Counted from the first letter of the stretch, positions 36,614 through 45,311 are shown. The stretch: DNA of 64,000 bases from WTJY01 sp045105475 (GCA_045105475.1 JBGCDP010000066.1:31862-95861); one strand, 5' to 3'. Made by a program: numbers and translations. The notes: generated by a model not told the origin, from the letters alone.

Positions 36614-37915
36614 CTACTCGCTGTTTTTGTAAAAATAATCGGTGACGACTGGATGGGTATAGCCTGGTTGGAATAGCGCCTGCCACTCCCATGTACTGTC
36701 ATGGCCACCACCCGATTTATTGGCAATTAGCCACCAGGTAATTGCAAAATAATAGGGATCAGACTCCCGAGCCTCTTTCATAAAGCCATATTGGTAATAA
36801 GCTAAATCGATCACTAGATCAGTGTTGTCACTATACGACCCGCCTTCTGTACCGATAATGGGCAACGACCGGCCGATCTCAGATCGAACAACACGGTTGT
36901 ATTCGCGAAACATTAAAAATCCACCTAAATCATCTTTCGCTCGAACACCGTGATAATTATGCAGTGATATCCATGTGCGGTTCAATAAATCTTCATCCCC
37001 ATTAAAGATGACGGCTCGCAACATCCGCTCGGTAAATTCAAGGTGGTTGTACTCGCCCCCAGGGCTTAACGCACCGATCCCAGGCAGTCCGCCATTGGCA
37101 ATGACCTTTCTTGCTTCAAGTGCCCATTGTTCAGCATAGTGGTTCGGGTTTGCAAAACCCTGATTATTTTCAATATTAACATTTGGCTCGTTATACAGCT
37201 GGTAGTAGTAAACGCCCTTCGGCCGATAATGAGCGACCAAACGACCAACATCACCGTCATAAGGAAGCACACTATCTCGGTAAATACGCATAACCGGCAT
37301 CATGTCTGCCGCGATTAGCTCCTGCACTAAATATTCATTACCGGTTAGATCACTACTTTCATTTAGAAACACGACCCACTTAATGTGCATCTGCTTCATT
37401 TCAAGCACAAATCGATCAACGGCCCAAGGGTCTTGGCTAACCGTTGGCATCCAATGCATCCCCCAGCCGTTATCATCTGGCGGCCGTGGATAGGCCAAGA
37501 CAGGGATAGGTTCATCAAGGGGATAAGTAACCCACGGCCGAAGATTTTCCGTATCAAACTCCCAATCCCATTCAGACGTTTGGGTCGGTACAGGCGTTTC
37601 CGTTGGTGTTGGGGTTAAAGTGGGTGTTGCAGTATTTAAAGGGATTGGCAGCGCGGTCGGTTCAAGTGTGCCAGGAGTCGGCGTTGACCCCAAAACAAAT
37701 TCTGTTTGCACCACGGTTGTGTCAGCCATCGGAGTCCAAGTTGGCAAAACAGGTGGCAATTCAGTAGGAACTTCAGCGACAGCAGCAATAGTGGGTGGCA
37801 TCGCCAAAGTTGGAAGTGCAGGAGGTTCAACTGTAGGCTGGCATCCCATTAAAAAAACAACAAATCCAACCGCTTGTAGCTGAACAAATAAACGTGCGCC
37901 TTTAAATTTTTTCAT
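36614..37915 (-). CDS. Surface lipoprotein glycoside hydrolase-like protein
   Basis: 433 residues from the ATG of MKKFKGARL; a TTG six codons earlier is less likely. Lipobox LMGC, then a Thr/Pro-rich stalk (about 30-115), then a TIM-barrel-like domain. YYQLYNEPNV gives the acid/base Glu near 243 and PIIGTEGGSY the nucleophile Glu near 355, as in clan GH-A. It is related in plan to the other surface hydrolase at 5324 but anchored by an N-terminal lipid rather than a C-terminal helix. Substrate unknown. It ends before a strong terminator and appears monocistronic. Confidence 0.8.
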   Translation of the reverse strand: MKKFKGARLFVQLQAVGFVVFLMGCQPTVEPPALPTLAMPPTIAAVAEVPTELPPVLPTWTPMADTTVVQTEFVLGSTPTPGTLEPTALPIPLNTATPTLTPTPTETPVPTQTSEWDWEFDTENLRPWVTYPLDEPIPVLAYPRPPDDNGWGMHWMPTVSQDPWAVDRFVLEMKQMHIKWVVFLNESSDLTGNEYLVQELIAADMMPVMRIYRDSVLPYDGDVGRLVAHYRPKGVYYYQLYNEPNVNIENNQGFANPNHYAEQWALEARKVIANGGLPGIGALSPGGEYNHLEFTERMLRAVIFNGDEDLLNRTWISLHNYHGVRAKDDLGGFLMFREYNRVVRSEIGRSLPIIGTEGGSYSDNTDLVIDLAYYQYGFMKEARESDPYYFAITWWLIANKSGGGHDSTWEWQALFQPGYTHPVVTDYFYKNSE

Positions 37916-38121
37916 TGGGGGAAGTTGTAACAAAGTCTATTTCCTGAAACAGTTAAGTAAACTGCAATCAAGGACTATAGTATGTATGTGTATAGAGTGG
38001 TTATTTCCAGCTTTTATTGATATGCAGGCGAGATTGTACTGAGAATAGAGGGCAACCTGAGGCAATTAGAACGACATTTTCACGTACAGCTCAGTTTAAC
38101 TTATAAAAGAAAGATGGTTGA

Positions 38122-38772
38122 TTATTGTGGTGTCTTAGCCAAAATATGCAGGGAGGACATCATTGTAGGAAATTGATCCCAGGACTGTGAAATTTCGGCC
38201 GGATCACCGTTTTCATCAGTGTACCAAGCACTTATCCAAATAACCGCAGTCGCTTTTTCTGCTTGCTCAAGGTCTGGGAGTTGATTCGGTAATCCCAATG
38301 CTTGGCTCAATTTCGCGTGTGATGTCCGCAGACCAACAATCATCTTACCAGCATCAAACTGTTCTTTAACTAGCTCTAGCTGAGCTTCATTTGCAAGAAC
38401 CGCATCATCGATAAAAATAATTCTTATGCGTGGGTAGGTCCCTAAGACTGTAGCAAGCTCAACTTGGTTAGTCGCCTCTTGTAGGTTTCCTAGCTGTATT
38501 TGCTCAGAAATAAGGTTACTATTCCCCGAACTAACCAAATACGCGGCCGGGGGGAAACTGCCTGAATTTGACCCATTAACATCGCTTAAAAGCGAATCGC
38601 TAGAGTCAATTCCGGCCCTATCATCTTCTATACCAATCCCATAAAGAAAGAAATAGCCCACACACGCAACCAACAGATAGCCAACTAAAGCATAGGCGAT
38701 CACCCGCATACGTGATGGTGCAGTATCTGGCGTTTCTAACCCTTTGTTTTGATCATGTGTATCATTTGACAT
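38122..38772 (-). CDS. Hypothetical membrane-anchored protein
   Basis: 216 residues from ATG giving MSNDTHDQN (a start 11 codons earlier is possible; GGAG lies 13 bases before the chosen ATG). One membrane helix (about 22-45) follows a charged cytosolic tail. The outside domain begins with a Ser/Asp-rich linker and then a mixed alpha/beta region with RIRIIFIDDAVLANEAQLELV and AVIWISAWYTDENG. The segment IIFIDD...FDAGKMIVGLRTSH recalls a small Rossmann-like or periplasmic-binding fold, but I do not recognise the family. Confidence 0.6.
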   Translation of the reverse strand: MSNDTHDQNKGLETPDTAPSRMRVIAYALVGYLLVACVGYFFLYGIGIEDDRAGIDSSDSLLSDVNGSNSGSFPPAAYLVSSGNSNLISEQIQLGNLQEATNQVELATVLGTYPRIRIIFIDDAVLANEAQLELVKEQFDAGKMIVGLRTSHAKLSQALGLPNQLPDLEQAEKATAVIWISAWYTDENGDPAEISQSWDQFPTMMSSLHILAKTPQ

Positions 38773-38861
38773 AAATTCTTTCAACTCCGAACAAGTTAGA
38801 CGCATTCTAGCTGGGGGTGGCTACAATCTGCTAATGTCTTACTGTAATTTTACTCTTGCCA

Positions 38862-38876
38862 GTTCACTTAGTGAAC
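38862..38876. promoter_or_regulatory. 15-bp perfect palindrome in a divergent spacer
   Basis: GTTCACTTAGTGAAC lies between the reverse-strand gene ending its leader near 38,773 and the thioredoxin promoter; candidate operator. Confidence 0.4.
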
Positions 38877-38946
38877 CGGTTTGCTTTCAAAGATTTTAAA
38901 AGAGTAAAAAGTACATGTTATCGGGCCAAATAACCCTCATTTCCGC

Positions 38947-38974
38947 TTGACACTACCGTTGGATAGCATACACT
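38947..38974 (+). promoter_or_regulatory. Promoter of thioredoxin
   Basis: TTGACA, 16-bp spacer, TACACT. Predicted start near 38981 leaves a 5' UTR of about 130 nt. Confidence 0.6.
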
Positions 38975-39022
38975 TTGAGTGGGTAAGAAACATTATCATT
39001 GCCCCATCTAGTAGATCAAAGC

Positions 39023-39061
39023 GCAAACAATGATCTGTAGAAAATCGACAACATTGTTTGC
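39023..39061 (+). promoter_or_regulatory. Hairpin in the thioredoxin 5' UTR
   Basis: GCAAACAATG / CATTGTTTGC, perfect 10-bp arms with a 19-nt loop, about 50 nt upstream of the start codon. An overlapping alternative pairing uses AGATCA / TGATCT (39013-39036). Mutually exclusive helices would allow a switch. Confidence 0.5.
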
Positions 39062-39113
39062 ACCAAATAGTAAATGACAAAGGCTAACCCCTTTTTTGAC
39101 AGGAGAAATTTTA

Positions 39114-39437
39114 ATGTCACACCCAATTGAATTAACCGATAACTCATTCGAAAATGATGTACTAAACTCAGACAAGCCAGTTTTGGTGGATTTCTGGGCA
39201 GAATGGTGTGGACCATGCCGCATGGTAGCCCCAACTGTTACAGAGATCGCTGAAGAAAATGACGGCCTTGTTGTGGGGAAAATGGACATCGATTCAAATC
39301 CAACCGTCCCCGGCCGTTATGGCATCCGCAGCATCCCAACCTTGATGGTATTTAAAGGTGGCGAAGTTGTAGCTCGTATCGTCGGCGTTCGGCCGAAAGA
39401 TCAGATCATGGCAGAGCTTTTGCCACACATGAACTAA
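39114..39437 (+). CDS. trxA: Thioredoxin
   Basis: 107 residues, standard length. ATG of MSHPIELTD is preceded by AGGAGA at 7 bases; an earlier in-frame ATG lacks a site. Active site AEWCGPCRM (Cys near 32 and 35), cis-Pro in SIPTLMVF. General cytosolic protein disulfide reductase. It has its own near-consensus promoter and terminator, and a structured leader. Confidence 0.97.
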   Translation: MSHPIELTDNSFENDVLNSDKPVLVDFWAEWCGPCRMVAPTVTEIAEENDGLVVGKMDIDSNPTVPGRYGIRSIPTLMVFKGGEVVARIVGVRPKDQIMAELLPHMN

Positions 39438-39456
39438 TCTTTTCCAAAAATTAGTC

Positions 39457-39488
39457 AAAAGGCCCGATCAGTTTTGATCGGGCCTTTT
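39457..39488 (+). terminator. Strong intrinsic terminator after trxA
   Basis: AAAAGGCCCGATCA / TGATCGGGCCTTTT, 14-bp perfect stem with a 4-nt loop and T-run. Confidence 0.95.
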
Positions 39489-39534
39489 TGTTTTCTAAGA
39501 ACAACCCGAAAAAGAAATCCAAAAGGAGCTAGAA

Positions 39535-40251
39535 ATGATTAAAGCCGCTATCAACGGAGTTCGGCCGCATACATATCACCCTCGTTTGCCTTTTGATGCC
39601 GATACCGCAGCTAAGGAAAGCGCACGCTGTGTCGCGGCCGGGGCGGGTGCCATTCATGTACACGTATGGAACGCACAAAACCAAGAAAGCCTCGCGGCCG
39701 ATGATGTCGCCAATTTTTTAAACGCAATTCGAGCGGCTTGTCCCGGCATTCCTGTCGGCATTAGCAGTGGTGAATGGATTGTGCCGGATCTGGCTGAACG
39801 ACTTAAGCATATTCAAGCTTGGGACGTCGTGCCAGATTTTGTTTCGCTCAATACAGATGAAGCTGATTTTGAAAAAGTAGCCGGTGTGCTGCTGAGTAAA
39901 AACATCGGTATCGAAGCTGGAATTTTCAACAAAACCGCAGTCCAAGCATTCGCGGCATGGGGAAAAAGAGATCAATGCCTACGAATCTTAATCGAGCCGA
40001 ATGAAACGACGGTAAAAGCTGCCATCAACAACGTGATACAGATCGAAACAATCCTGAAGGATACAGCGCCCCAATTGCCCCGGCTTTTACATGGGCTAGA
40101 CGAAACAACATGGCCGATGGTTAAGCTGGCGGCCGAACGTGGCTATGACACCCGTATCGGCTTCGAAGATTCAGCCTATTTACCTGATGGCCAGATGGCA
40201 GAATTCAATGATGAACTTGTGAGAGCTGCCGCTAAAATCATGAGCAATTAA
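39535..40251 (+). CDS. BKACE-family (DUF849) beta-keto acid cleavage enzyme
   Basis: 238 residues, a short member of the family typified by 3-keto-5-aminohexanoate cleavage enzyme (usually about 270-310). IHVHVWN supplies the metal-binding His-x-His near 42, and the closing GFEDSAYLPDG resembles the conserved C-terminal GxED loop. Such enzymes condense or cleave a beta-keto acid with acetyl-CoA using Zn. Substrates across the family are diverse, so none is assigned. AAAAGGAG lies 6 bases before the ATG. It converges on the aminotransferase gene, sharing a hairpin built from both 3' ends. Confidence 0.85.
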   Translation: MIKAAINGVRPHTYHPRLPFDADTAAKESARCVAAGAGAIHVHVWNAQNQESLAADDVANFLNAIRAACPGIPVGISSGEWIVPDLAERLKHIQAWDVVPDFVSLNTDEADFEKVAGVLLSKNIGIEAGIFNKTAVQAFAAWGKRDQCLRILIEPNETTVKAAINNVIQIETILKDTAPQLPRLLHGLDETTWPMVKLAAERGYDTRIGFEDSAYLPDGQMAEFNDELVRAAAKIMSN

Positions 40252-40272
40252 AGATTTTTTCATGATTTTAGC
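40231..40272. terminator. Convergent hairpin made of two coding 3' ends
   Basis: GCTAAAATCATG / CATGATTTTAGC, a perfect 12-bp inverted repeat. Each arm is the final codons of one of two facing genes, with an 18-nt A/T-rich loop between them. Confidence 0.7.
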
Positions 40273-41393
40273 GATTCTAGGACTCCCAGAAATTGATCTA
40301 AATCAGCTTGATTGTTAAACAAGGCTGAGCCGATTCGAATTTGAGAGTCCGCTTCACGAAAGTTCACGTGCATGTTTGCAGCGGACAAGCGGTTCTTGAT
40401 CAACTGCGCATCTAATCTGTGCTTGAAAGCCACAATGGCCGACTGATTTCCGGCCGGAGTTAAAATTTCAAATCCCAGTTGATCTAACCCATCTCGTAGA
40501 TAATGTGCCAGTCCAATCACATGCTTTGAAATCGTGTTGATGCCTATTTTCGTTACATAGTCGATTCCGGCCGACAGCTGATAAACGGGGCCAAACGCAG
40601 GGGTCGCATACATAAACTTTCGGCCGTCTGCATAAATTTGATGTTCAAGCTCAGCCTTTTTCTGCTTGACATGAAAATATCCGTACCGATCCGGGATGAA
40701 CATCTCTTGCAGCGACTCACGCACATAAAACATCGCCACACCAAAGCTCCCCAACATCCACTTGTAGCTCCCGGCCGCACAAAAATCGAGATCAGCCGCC
40801 TGTACATCTAGGGGCAACATCCCCACGCCCTGAATCACATCAGCATAAATATAGCTACCATGAGCATGAGCCAATTTCGATAACCCGGCTAAATCGTGTC
40901 GATAACCAGTTTGGTGTGATATCCACGCAACTGAAAGTAGACGTGTATTGCTATCCATCAAAGGTTCAAAGACAGAAACAGGTGCAGACCCATCTCCCAA
41001 CTTCCGGCCGATGCGAATTTCGATCCCCCGCTTGGCAAGCTGTTCATACAACACATAGCTGGCACTGTAGTGCAGATCGTCGGTAACAATGTTGTCCCCA
41101 GGCTTAAGGTTCAATGCCTGTACGACTAAATTCTCTGCTTCGGATGTTGTATAAATCAACCCGATTTCAGGCGTTGATGCATTGATCAGGCGGCCGAATT
41201 GTCCGCGAAGTTCATCGACTTTCGAAAATAGATCATCCAGCTCATATGGCAAACCTCCCTTCGCCTGCACAAAATCGACTCCAACCTGCGTCACTGCGAC
41301 TGGTGAGGGGCAAATCGAAGCTGAAGCTAAGTACGTGGCTTGATTGACTACGGGAAACTGATCACGGATACCAAGAGGATCATTTTCGTTCAT
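40260..41393 (-). CDS. Class V aminotransferase (cysteine desulfurase-like fold)
   Basis: 377 residues from the second of two nearby ATGs (CGGAG sits 6 bases before it; the first, two codons earlier, touches the box). PLP Lys is in AAGSYKWMLG near 211, and SWISH-like VAWISHQTGYRHDL plus the YADVIQGVGMLPLD aspartate are present. The GSYKW context suits selenocysteine-lyase/isopenicillin-N-epimerase-like members rather than IscS, which needs a longer Cys-bearing loop. Reaction not inferable. Neighbours suggest amino-acid catabolism. Confidence 0.85.
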   Translation of the reverse strand: MNENDPLGIRDQFPVVNQATYLASASICPSPVAVTQVGVDFVQAKGGLPYELDDLFSKVDELRGQFGRLINASTPEIGLIYTTSEAENLVVQALNLKPGDNIVTDDLHYSASYVLYEQLAKRGIEIRIGRKLGDGSAPVSVFEPLMDSNTRLLSVAWISHQTGYRHDLAGLSKLAHAHGSYIYADVIQGVGMLPLDVQAADLDFCAAGSYKWMLGSFGVAMFYVRESLQEMFIPDRYGYFHVKQKKAELEHQIYADGRKFMYATPAFGPVYQLSAGIDYVTKIGINTISKHVIGLAHYLRDGLDQLGFEILTPAGNQSAIVAFKHRLDAQLIKNRLSAANMHVNFREADSQIRIGSALFNNQADLDQFLGVLESLKS

Positions 41394-41493
41394 TTTCATC
41401 TCCGAATAGTTTAATTTATTCTGACATTATCGCAGTTTGTGGACCGTTTGCGAAAAGCGTGAAAAATAGACTCTAAATAATTAATAGAGAGAT

Positions 41494-42426
41494 TTGAACA
41501 TGGCAAAACTACACATTGAAACCCCCTTTATTCAATCAAACATGATGGGCGAAAAGCTGGATGGAGACATTTGGCTCAAGCTCGATGCGGTTCAGCCGTG
41601 TGGCTCGTTTAAAGCACGAGGCATGGCGGCCGCCTGTCAGCAGTTCTTGGCCGATGGAGCCACATCATTTGTATCGTCATCCGGCGGCAATGCAGGTTTA
41701 GCCGTGGCTTGGGCCGGCCGCTTGCTGGGGGTTCCTGTAACAGTCGTTGTACCAGAATCAACAAAAGCCCGGCCGAAAGAACTGATTGCGCTAGAAGGGG
41801 CCAACGTCATCGTGCATGGGGAAAGCTGGGTCGAGGCGCACGCCTTGGCCACAGAAATGGCTCAAGATGGAGCCGCACTGCTCCATCCATTTGACAACCC
41901 AACCACTTGGGACGGCCATGCCACAATGATCGATGAGATCGTTGAAACAGGGGTAAAACCAGATGTGATCGTTCTGTCTGTCGGTGGTGGAGGCCTGCTC
42001 TGCGGTGTAGCAAAAGGATTGGACAATGCTGGCTGGGGTGATGTCAAAATTCTAGCAGTTGAAACACATGGGGCAGCTTCTTTACACGGCTCGCGAATCG
42101 CTGGGGAGCGCATTACGCTTGATAAAATCACAACACTCGCAACAACTTTGGGAGCGAAACAGGTAGCAGAGCAAGCTTGGGATTTGGTCAAATCCGGCCG
42201 GGTACAAACCCATCTTGTTAGCGACCGAGCTGCTGTAGACGCGTGTGGCCGTTTTCTTGACCAACACCGCATTTTGGTTGAACCAGCCTGTGGGGCAGCG
42301 TTAGCGGCCGTCTATGAAGGGTGTGACTTTCTGAAGAATAAACAAACAATCGGTGTAATCGTTTGTGGTGGCGCTGGTATTAGCCAAGCCCAATTACGCC
42401 TTTGGCAAGATGAATTTGATCTATAA
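41494..42426 (+). CDS. Threonine/serine dehydratase-like PLP enzyme
   Basis: 310 residues, fold-type II. PLP Lys in CGSFKARGM (near 40), the phosphate/cofactor loop SSGGNAGLAVAW, and the glycine loop SVGGGGLLCG are present. There is no C-terminal ACT regulatory domain, so it is catabolic (serine/threonine deaminase) rather than the feedback-regulated IlvA. The CGSFK variant with Cys resembles L-serine dehydratases. It is followed at 14 bp by a Crp/Fnr-type regulator, and both likely share a transcript. Confidence 0.88.
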   Translation: MNMAKLHIETPFIQSNMMGEKLDGDIWLKLDAVQPCGSFKARGMAAACQQFLADGATSFVSSSGGNAGLAVAWAGRLLGVPVTVVVPESTKARPKELIALEGANVIVHGESWVEAHALATEMAQDGAALLHPFDNPTTWDGHATMIDEIVETGVKPDVIVLSVGGGGLLCGVAKGLDNAGWGDVKILAVETHGAASLHGSRIAGERITLDKITTLATTLGAKQVAEQAWDLVKSGRVQTHLVSDRAAVDACGRFLDQHRILVEPACGAALAAVYEGCDFLKNKQTIGVIVCGGAGISQAQLRLWQDEFDL

Positions 42427-42440
42427 AGGATAGAGCGTTC

Positions 42441-43049
42441 ATGACAAGTAAAGGTGCCAACCAACATCAACAAATCTTTGATCAATTTGCGGCCAGGGTT
42501 CTGAGGCGGTTACAAATTCCGGCCGAAGAAATTGAGACACTCAAGCAATTTACGCGACTGAAAGAAGTTCCGCGTAAATCCCATGTGCTCAATCATGGTG
42601 ACAAATGGGACAAGTTTTATTTCATCCATTCAGGCATCCTGCGAATGTTTTACATCGATTTAGAGGGTCGCGATTTTAACAAGGCTTTTTTTGGTGAGGG
42701 GCAGTGCATTTGGCCGGTAGCTCCCATGGATCGCAACAACGGTGTTTTATTCAATGTGGCGGTCATTCCAAAAACAATCTTGCTTGAATGTGAATTTACA
42801 CCTCTACATGAGTTCCTAAAACAACGTGGGAAATGGGAGGAATTTGCTTTGCCGTTTGCAGAGAGGCTGGTCGAAACCAAGTTTCAGCGTGAGCATGATT
42901 TCCTACTGCTGCCGGCCGCAGAGCGTTACGAAAACCTGCTAAAAGCGTATCCTGCCTTTATCGACCGGATTCCAGACTACCATTTGGCTTCGTTTTTAGG
43001 AATTACCAACGTTTCTCTTTCGAGATTAAAAAAGAGCCAGAACTTTTAA
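42441..43049 (+). CDS. Crp/Fnr-family transcriptional regulator
   Basis: 202 residues. N-terminal cyclic-nucleotide-binding-like beta-roll (VLNHGDKWDKFYFIHSGILRMFY), dimer helix (EFALPFAERLVETKFQREHDFLLL), and a helix-turn-helix with IPDYHLASFLGITNVSLSRLKK. It has no N-terminal Cys set for a 4Fe-4S cluster and lacks the cAMP phosphate-binding Arg/Glu pattern, so the ligand is unknown. This HTH type is common in Bacteroidota. Co-directional with the dehydratase. Whether it reads the TGTGA-N6-TCACA site near ppdK is open. Confidence 0.85.
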   Translation: MTSKGANQHQQIFDQFAARVLRRLQIPAEEIETLKQFTRLKEVPRKSHVLNHGDKWDKFYFIHSGILRMFYIDLEGRDFNKAFFGEGQCIWPVAPMDRNNGVLFNVAVIPKTILLECEFTPLHEFLKQRGKWEEFALPFAERLVETKFQREHDFLLLPAAERYENLLKAYPAFIDRIPDYHLASFLGITNVSLSRLKKSQNF

Positions 43050-43134
43050 CATATGATAATGAACCCTCCGATTAACTGACCTACACTGAAATCAGTTAAT
43101 CAAATATAGGGAATCAGTTCCCCAGAGGATCATC

Positions 43135-43683
43135 ATGACTATCACATTATCAACAACCACATCAGAAGCGCAGACTGGGCAGAAAACTGTTGCACAAAGC
43201 ACCATTCTAGAGAATTCAGCATTCGCATTGACGACGCTCGTATTTGGCATCATGGCCGGTTTTTTCTGGACCTACACGTTTAATGTAAATTTTGCGATGC
43301 TTGAAACCAATGCAGAAACCTATGCAACGGTTCAATCGCTTTTTAACCAAAATGTACGTCACGCCTATTTCTTTGCTTTCTTTTTTGGCGGAGGTGCATT
43401 TCCGTTAATCGCCCTAGCTATTAATTGGAAGCATTGGAAAAGCGTTTCATTCTGGCTCATTGCGGCCGCCGCTGTCGTCTATATTTTTGGCGTCATTGCC
43501 TACACGAGTAGCGTAAATTTGCCTCTCAACGCCATCACGGAAGCGTGGGACCCTCAAAATGTCCCGGCCGGATGGGAATTGATCCGTGAGCAATGGAACG
43601 CAGCCAATGCATTTCGCGTGTGGACATCTGGAGGTGCATTCACCCTAGGCTTAATGGCACTCGTGATTCGTGCATCTAAATAA
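43135..43683 (+). CDS. DUF1772-like membrane protein
   Basis: 182 residues, four membrane segments (about 27-48, 78-98, 103-125, 160-178). The loop between the third and fourth contains NAITEAWDP...WNAANAFRVW, resembling the conserved Asn/Trp/Arg segment of DUF1772 (anthrone-oxygenase-like) proteins. It has a long Ser/Thr-rich hydrophilic N-terminus. Function unknown. The ATG follows a GAGGATCATC box. It sits 85 bp after the Crp/Fnr-type gene and could be its target. Confidence 0.65.
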   Translation: MTITLSTTTSEAQTGQKTVAQSTILENSAFALTTLVFGIMAGFFWTYTFNVNFAMLETNAETYATVQSLFNQNVRHAYFFAFFFGGGAFPLIALAINWKHWKSVSFWLIAAAAVVYIFGVIAYTSSVNLPLNAITEAWDPQNVPAGWELIREQWNAANAFRVWTSGGAFTLGLMALVIRASK

Positions 43684-43700
43684 ATAAGAAACAGCCAAGG

Positions 43701-43727
43701 CCAGACCGGTTTTTAAAGCCAGTCTGG
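43701..43727 (+). terminator. Terminator-like hairpin
   Basis: CCAGAC.GG / CC.GTCTGG around a T/A-rich loop, 20 bases after the preceding stop; poor T-run. Confidence 0.5.
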
Positions 43728-43740
43728 TCTAATACAAATT

Positions 43741-44244
43741 ATGATTGTCATCATAAATGGATCAGTAGGAGTAGGAAAAAGTAGTACCTCTTGGCAGCTA
43801 GCTGCTCGCTTTGAAAAATCTTTCATGCTCGATGGAGATTTTATCGGTGCAGTACATCCCTTTGAAATTTATGATCAAGATCGAGTTGCTTACCTGTATA
43901 AAACGCTGGCTCACCTTATTGAATTCCATCAATCAAACGGCTATACCGATTTCGTCATTAACTACGTTTTCGAAGAGCCAAGTCAACTAACACGTTTAAC
44001 CGACCGGCTTGGAGAGCTAGACAAAAATATTCATGCGTTTTGGCTCACCTGTGATGAAGCTATTCAAACACAGCGTGTCATTGAGCGTAAACCGGACCAT
44101 GATTGGGATTTAAAACGATTTATTGAACTCAACAAGATTCAGAGAGCAAGCTCGTTAATCGGGTTTATCGGCCGGGAAGTCGACACCACCCATCTATCAA
44201 TCGGTGAGGCAGCTGACAAAATCTGGACGATGATTTCAGTTTAA
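43741..44244 (+). CDS. Small P-loop kinase-like protein
   Basis: 167 residues. Walker A NGSVGVGKSS at the N-terminus, then a DGDFIGAVHPFE acceptor-like loop and VIERKPDHDWDLKRF lid-like segment with basic residues. The layout is that of nucleoside/shikimate/gluconate-type kinases (AAA_33-like). Substrate unknown. No Shine-Dalgarno; a TAATAC hexamer ends 5 bases before the ATG, consistent with a leaderless mRNA. Convergent with rnz. Confidence 0.75.
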   Translation: MIVIINGSVGVGKSSTSWQLAARFEKSFMLDGDFIGAVHPFEIYDQDRVAYLYKTLAHLIEFHQSNGYTDFVINYVFEEPSQLTRLTDRLGELDKNIHAFWLTCDEAIQTQRVIERKPDHDWDLKRFIELNKIQRASSLIGFIGREVDTTHLSIGEAADKIWTMISV

Positions 44245-44257
44245 CCTCAAACCTACT

Positions 44258-45223
44258 TTATCCTTTACGCTCACCCTCATCTCGAAAACGGACAACCTTA
44301 TTCTGGCTAATTTCAAAGCGATCAAAGTCACGGGCCACATAGGTGTTTTTGAAGATTGAGCCAGCCTCTTTCCCGATTTGTCGGCCGGTATGCCGTCTAG
44401 AGATATGGGTCAGGATCAGCGTTTTAACCCCCACTTCTTTCGCAAAGCGTGCCCCTTGGGCGGCCGTCAAGTGACCATAGGATTTTGCCAAATCAGCCTC
44501 TTCATCGGTATAGGTCGCCTCAACCACCAATGCATCCGCATCAGCACAGATCTCTTCGAGCCCTTCAGTTTCAGCCAAGTCGCCAATATGAACGTATTTT
44601 GTCCCTTTGACGACATCACCTAGAACATCATCGGGGTGAACCAACCGGCCGTCAGCAAGCGTAATAGGCTCACCTTGGACCAATTTAGCCCGCTCTGGGC
44701 CAAATGGAACACCAAGTGCTTCCGCTTTTTTATCTAAGAACGGCCGCCGGCTTTTCTCTTCAAACGAAAATCCATAACAGCCAGGACCACGATGGACCAC
44801 AGGAAAAGCGGTCAACTTAAACTTGCTATCTTCCAAAATGACCATGCCCGGCTTTAGATCATGTAATTTAACAGAGGCGGCTGCTTTGCTCCCACGTAAT
44901 GCCACCCCAAAAATCAAATCACTGACACGCTTCAAAGTCGCTTTACTACCATAAATGTCAAAATCATCCATGATATCGGTGTCCCAACGAGTCAACGTCG
45001 AAACCAACCCACCTAGCCCCATAATGTGATCCAAGTGGCTGTGAGTAAGCAAAATGTTGTCGAGACGTCGAAAGCCTAAACCGGAGCGTAAAATCTGACG
45101 CTGGGTGCCTTCCCCACAGTCGAGTAAGAATCGATATTGACGATGGCTAATAATATGTGCCGAAAGACCGCGATAGGCAGAGGGTGCTGCGGCCGAAGTA
45201 CCAAGAAAAACAAGATCAAACAT
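44258..45223 (-). CDS. rnz: Ribonuclease Z
   Basis: 321 residues. Metallo-beta-lactamase fold: N-terminal FLGTSAAAPS, metal motif LLTHSHLDHIMGLGG, PVVHRGPGCYGF near the exosite region, and the late LILTHISRRH histidine. Length and motifs fit the short bacterial tRNase Z. It removes 3' trailers from tRNA precursors; both tRNAs in this window lack encoded CCA, which makes tRNase Z processing relevant. Cytosolic. The start follows an AT-rich repeated spacer and lacks an obvious ribosome site. Confidence 0.94.
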   Translation of the reverse strand: MFDLVFLGTSAAAPSAYRGLSAHIISHRQYRFLLDCGEGTQRQILRSGLGFRRLDNILLTHSHLDHIMGLGGLVSTLTRWDTDIMDDFDIYGSKATLKRVSDLIFGVALRGSKAAASVKLHDLKPGMVILEDSKFKLTAFPVVHRGPGCYGFSFEEKSRRPFLDKKAEALGVPFGPERAKLVQGEPITLADGRLVHPDDVLGDVVKGTKYVHIGDLAETEGLEEICADADALVVEATYTDEEADLAKSYGHLTAAQGARFAKEVGVKTLILTHISRRHTGRQIGKEAGSIFKNTYVARDFDRFEISQNKVVRFRDEGERKG

Positions 45224-45229
45224 GGATTG

Positions 45230-45310
45230 ATTTACGATTTCTGATTTTGGATTTACGATTTTTAAAACATACGACTATCGTAAATCTTAAATCCCCAATC
45301 CAGAATCAAA
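45230..45310. repeat. Degenerate AT-rich repeat spacer
   Basis: Built of variants of the word GATTTACGATTT: direct copies at about 45231-45261 and inverted ones (ATCGTAAATC, then GAATC) at about 45275-45305. The two halves can form an imperfect hairpin. It fills the spacer between two reverse-strand genes. Confidence 0.5.
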
Positions 45311-45311
45311 A

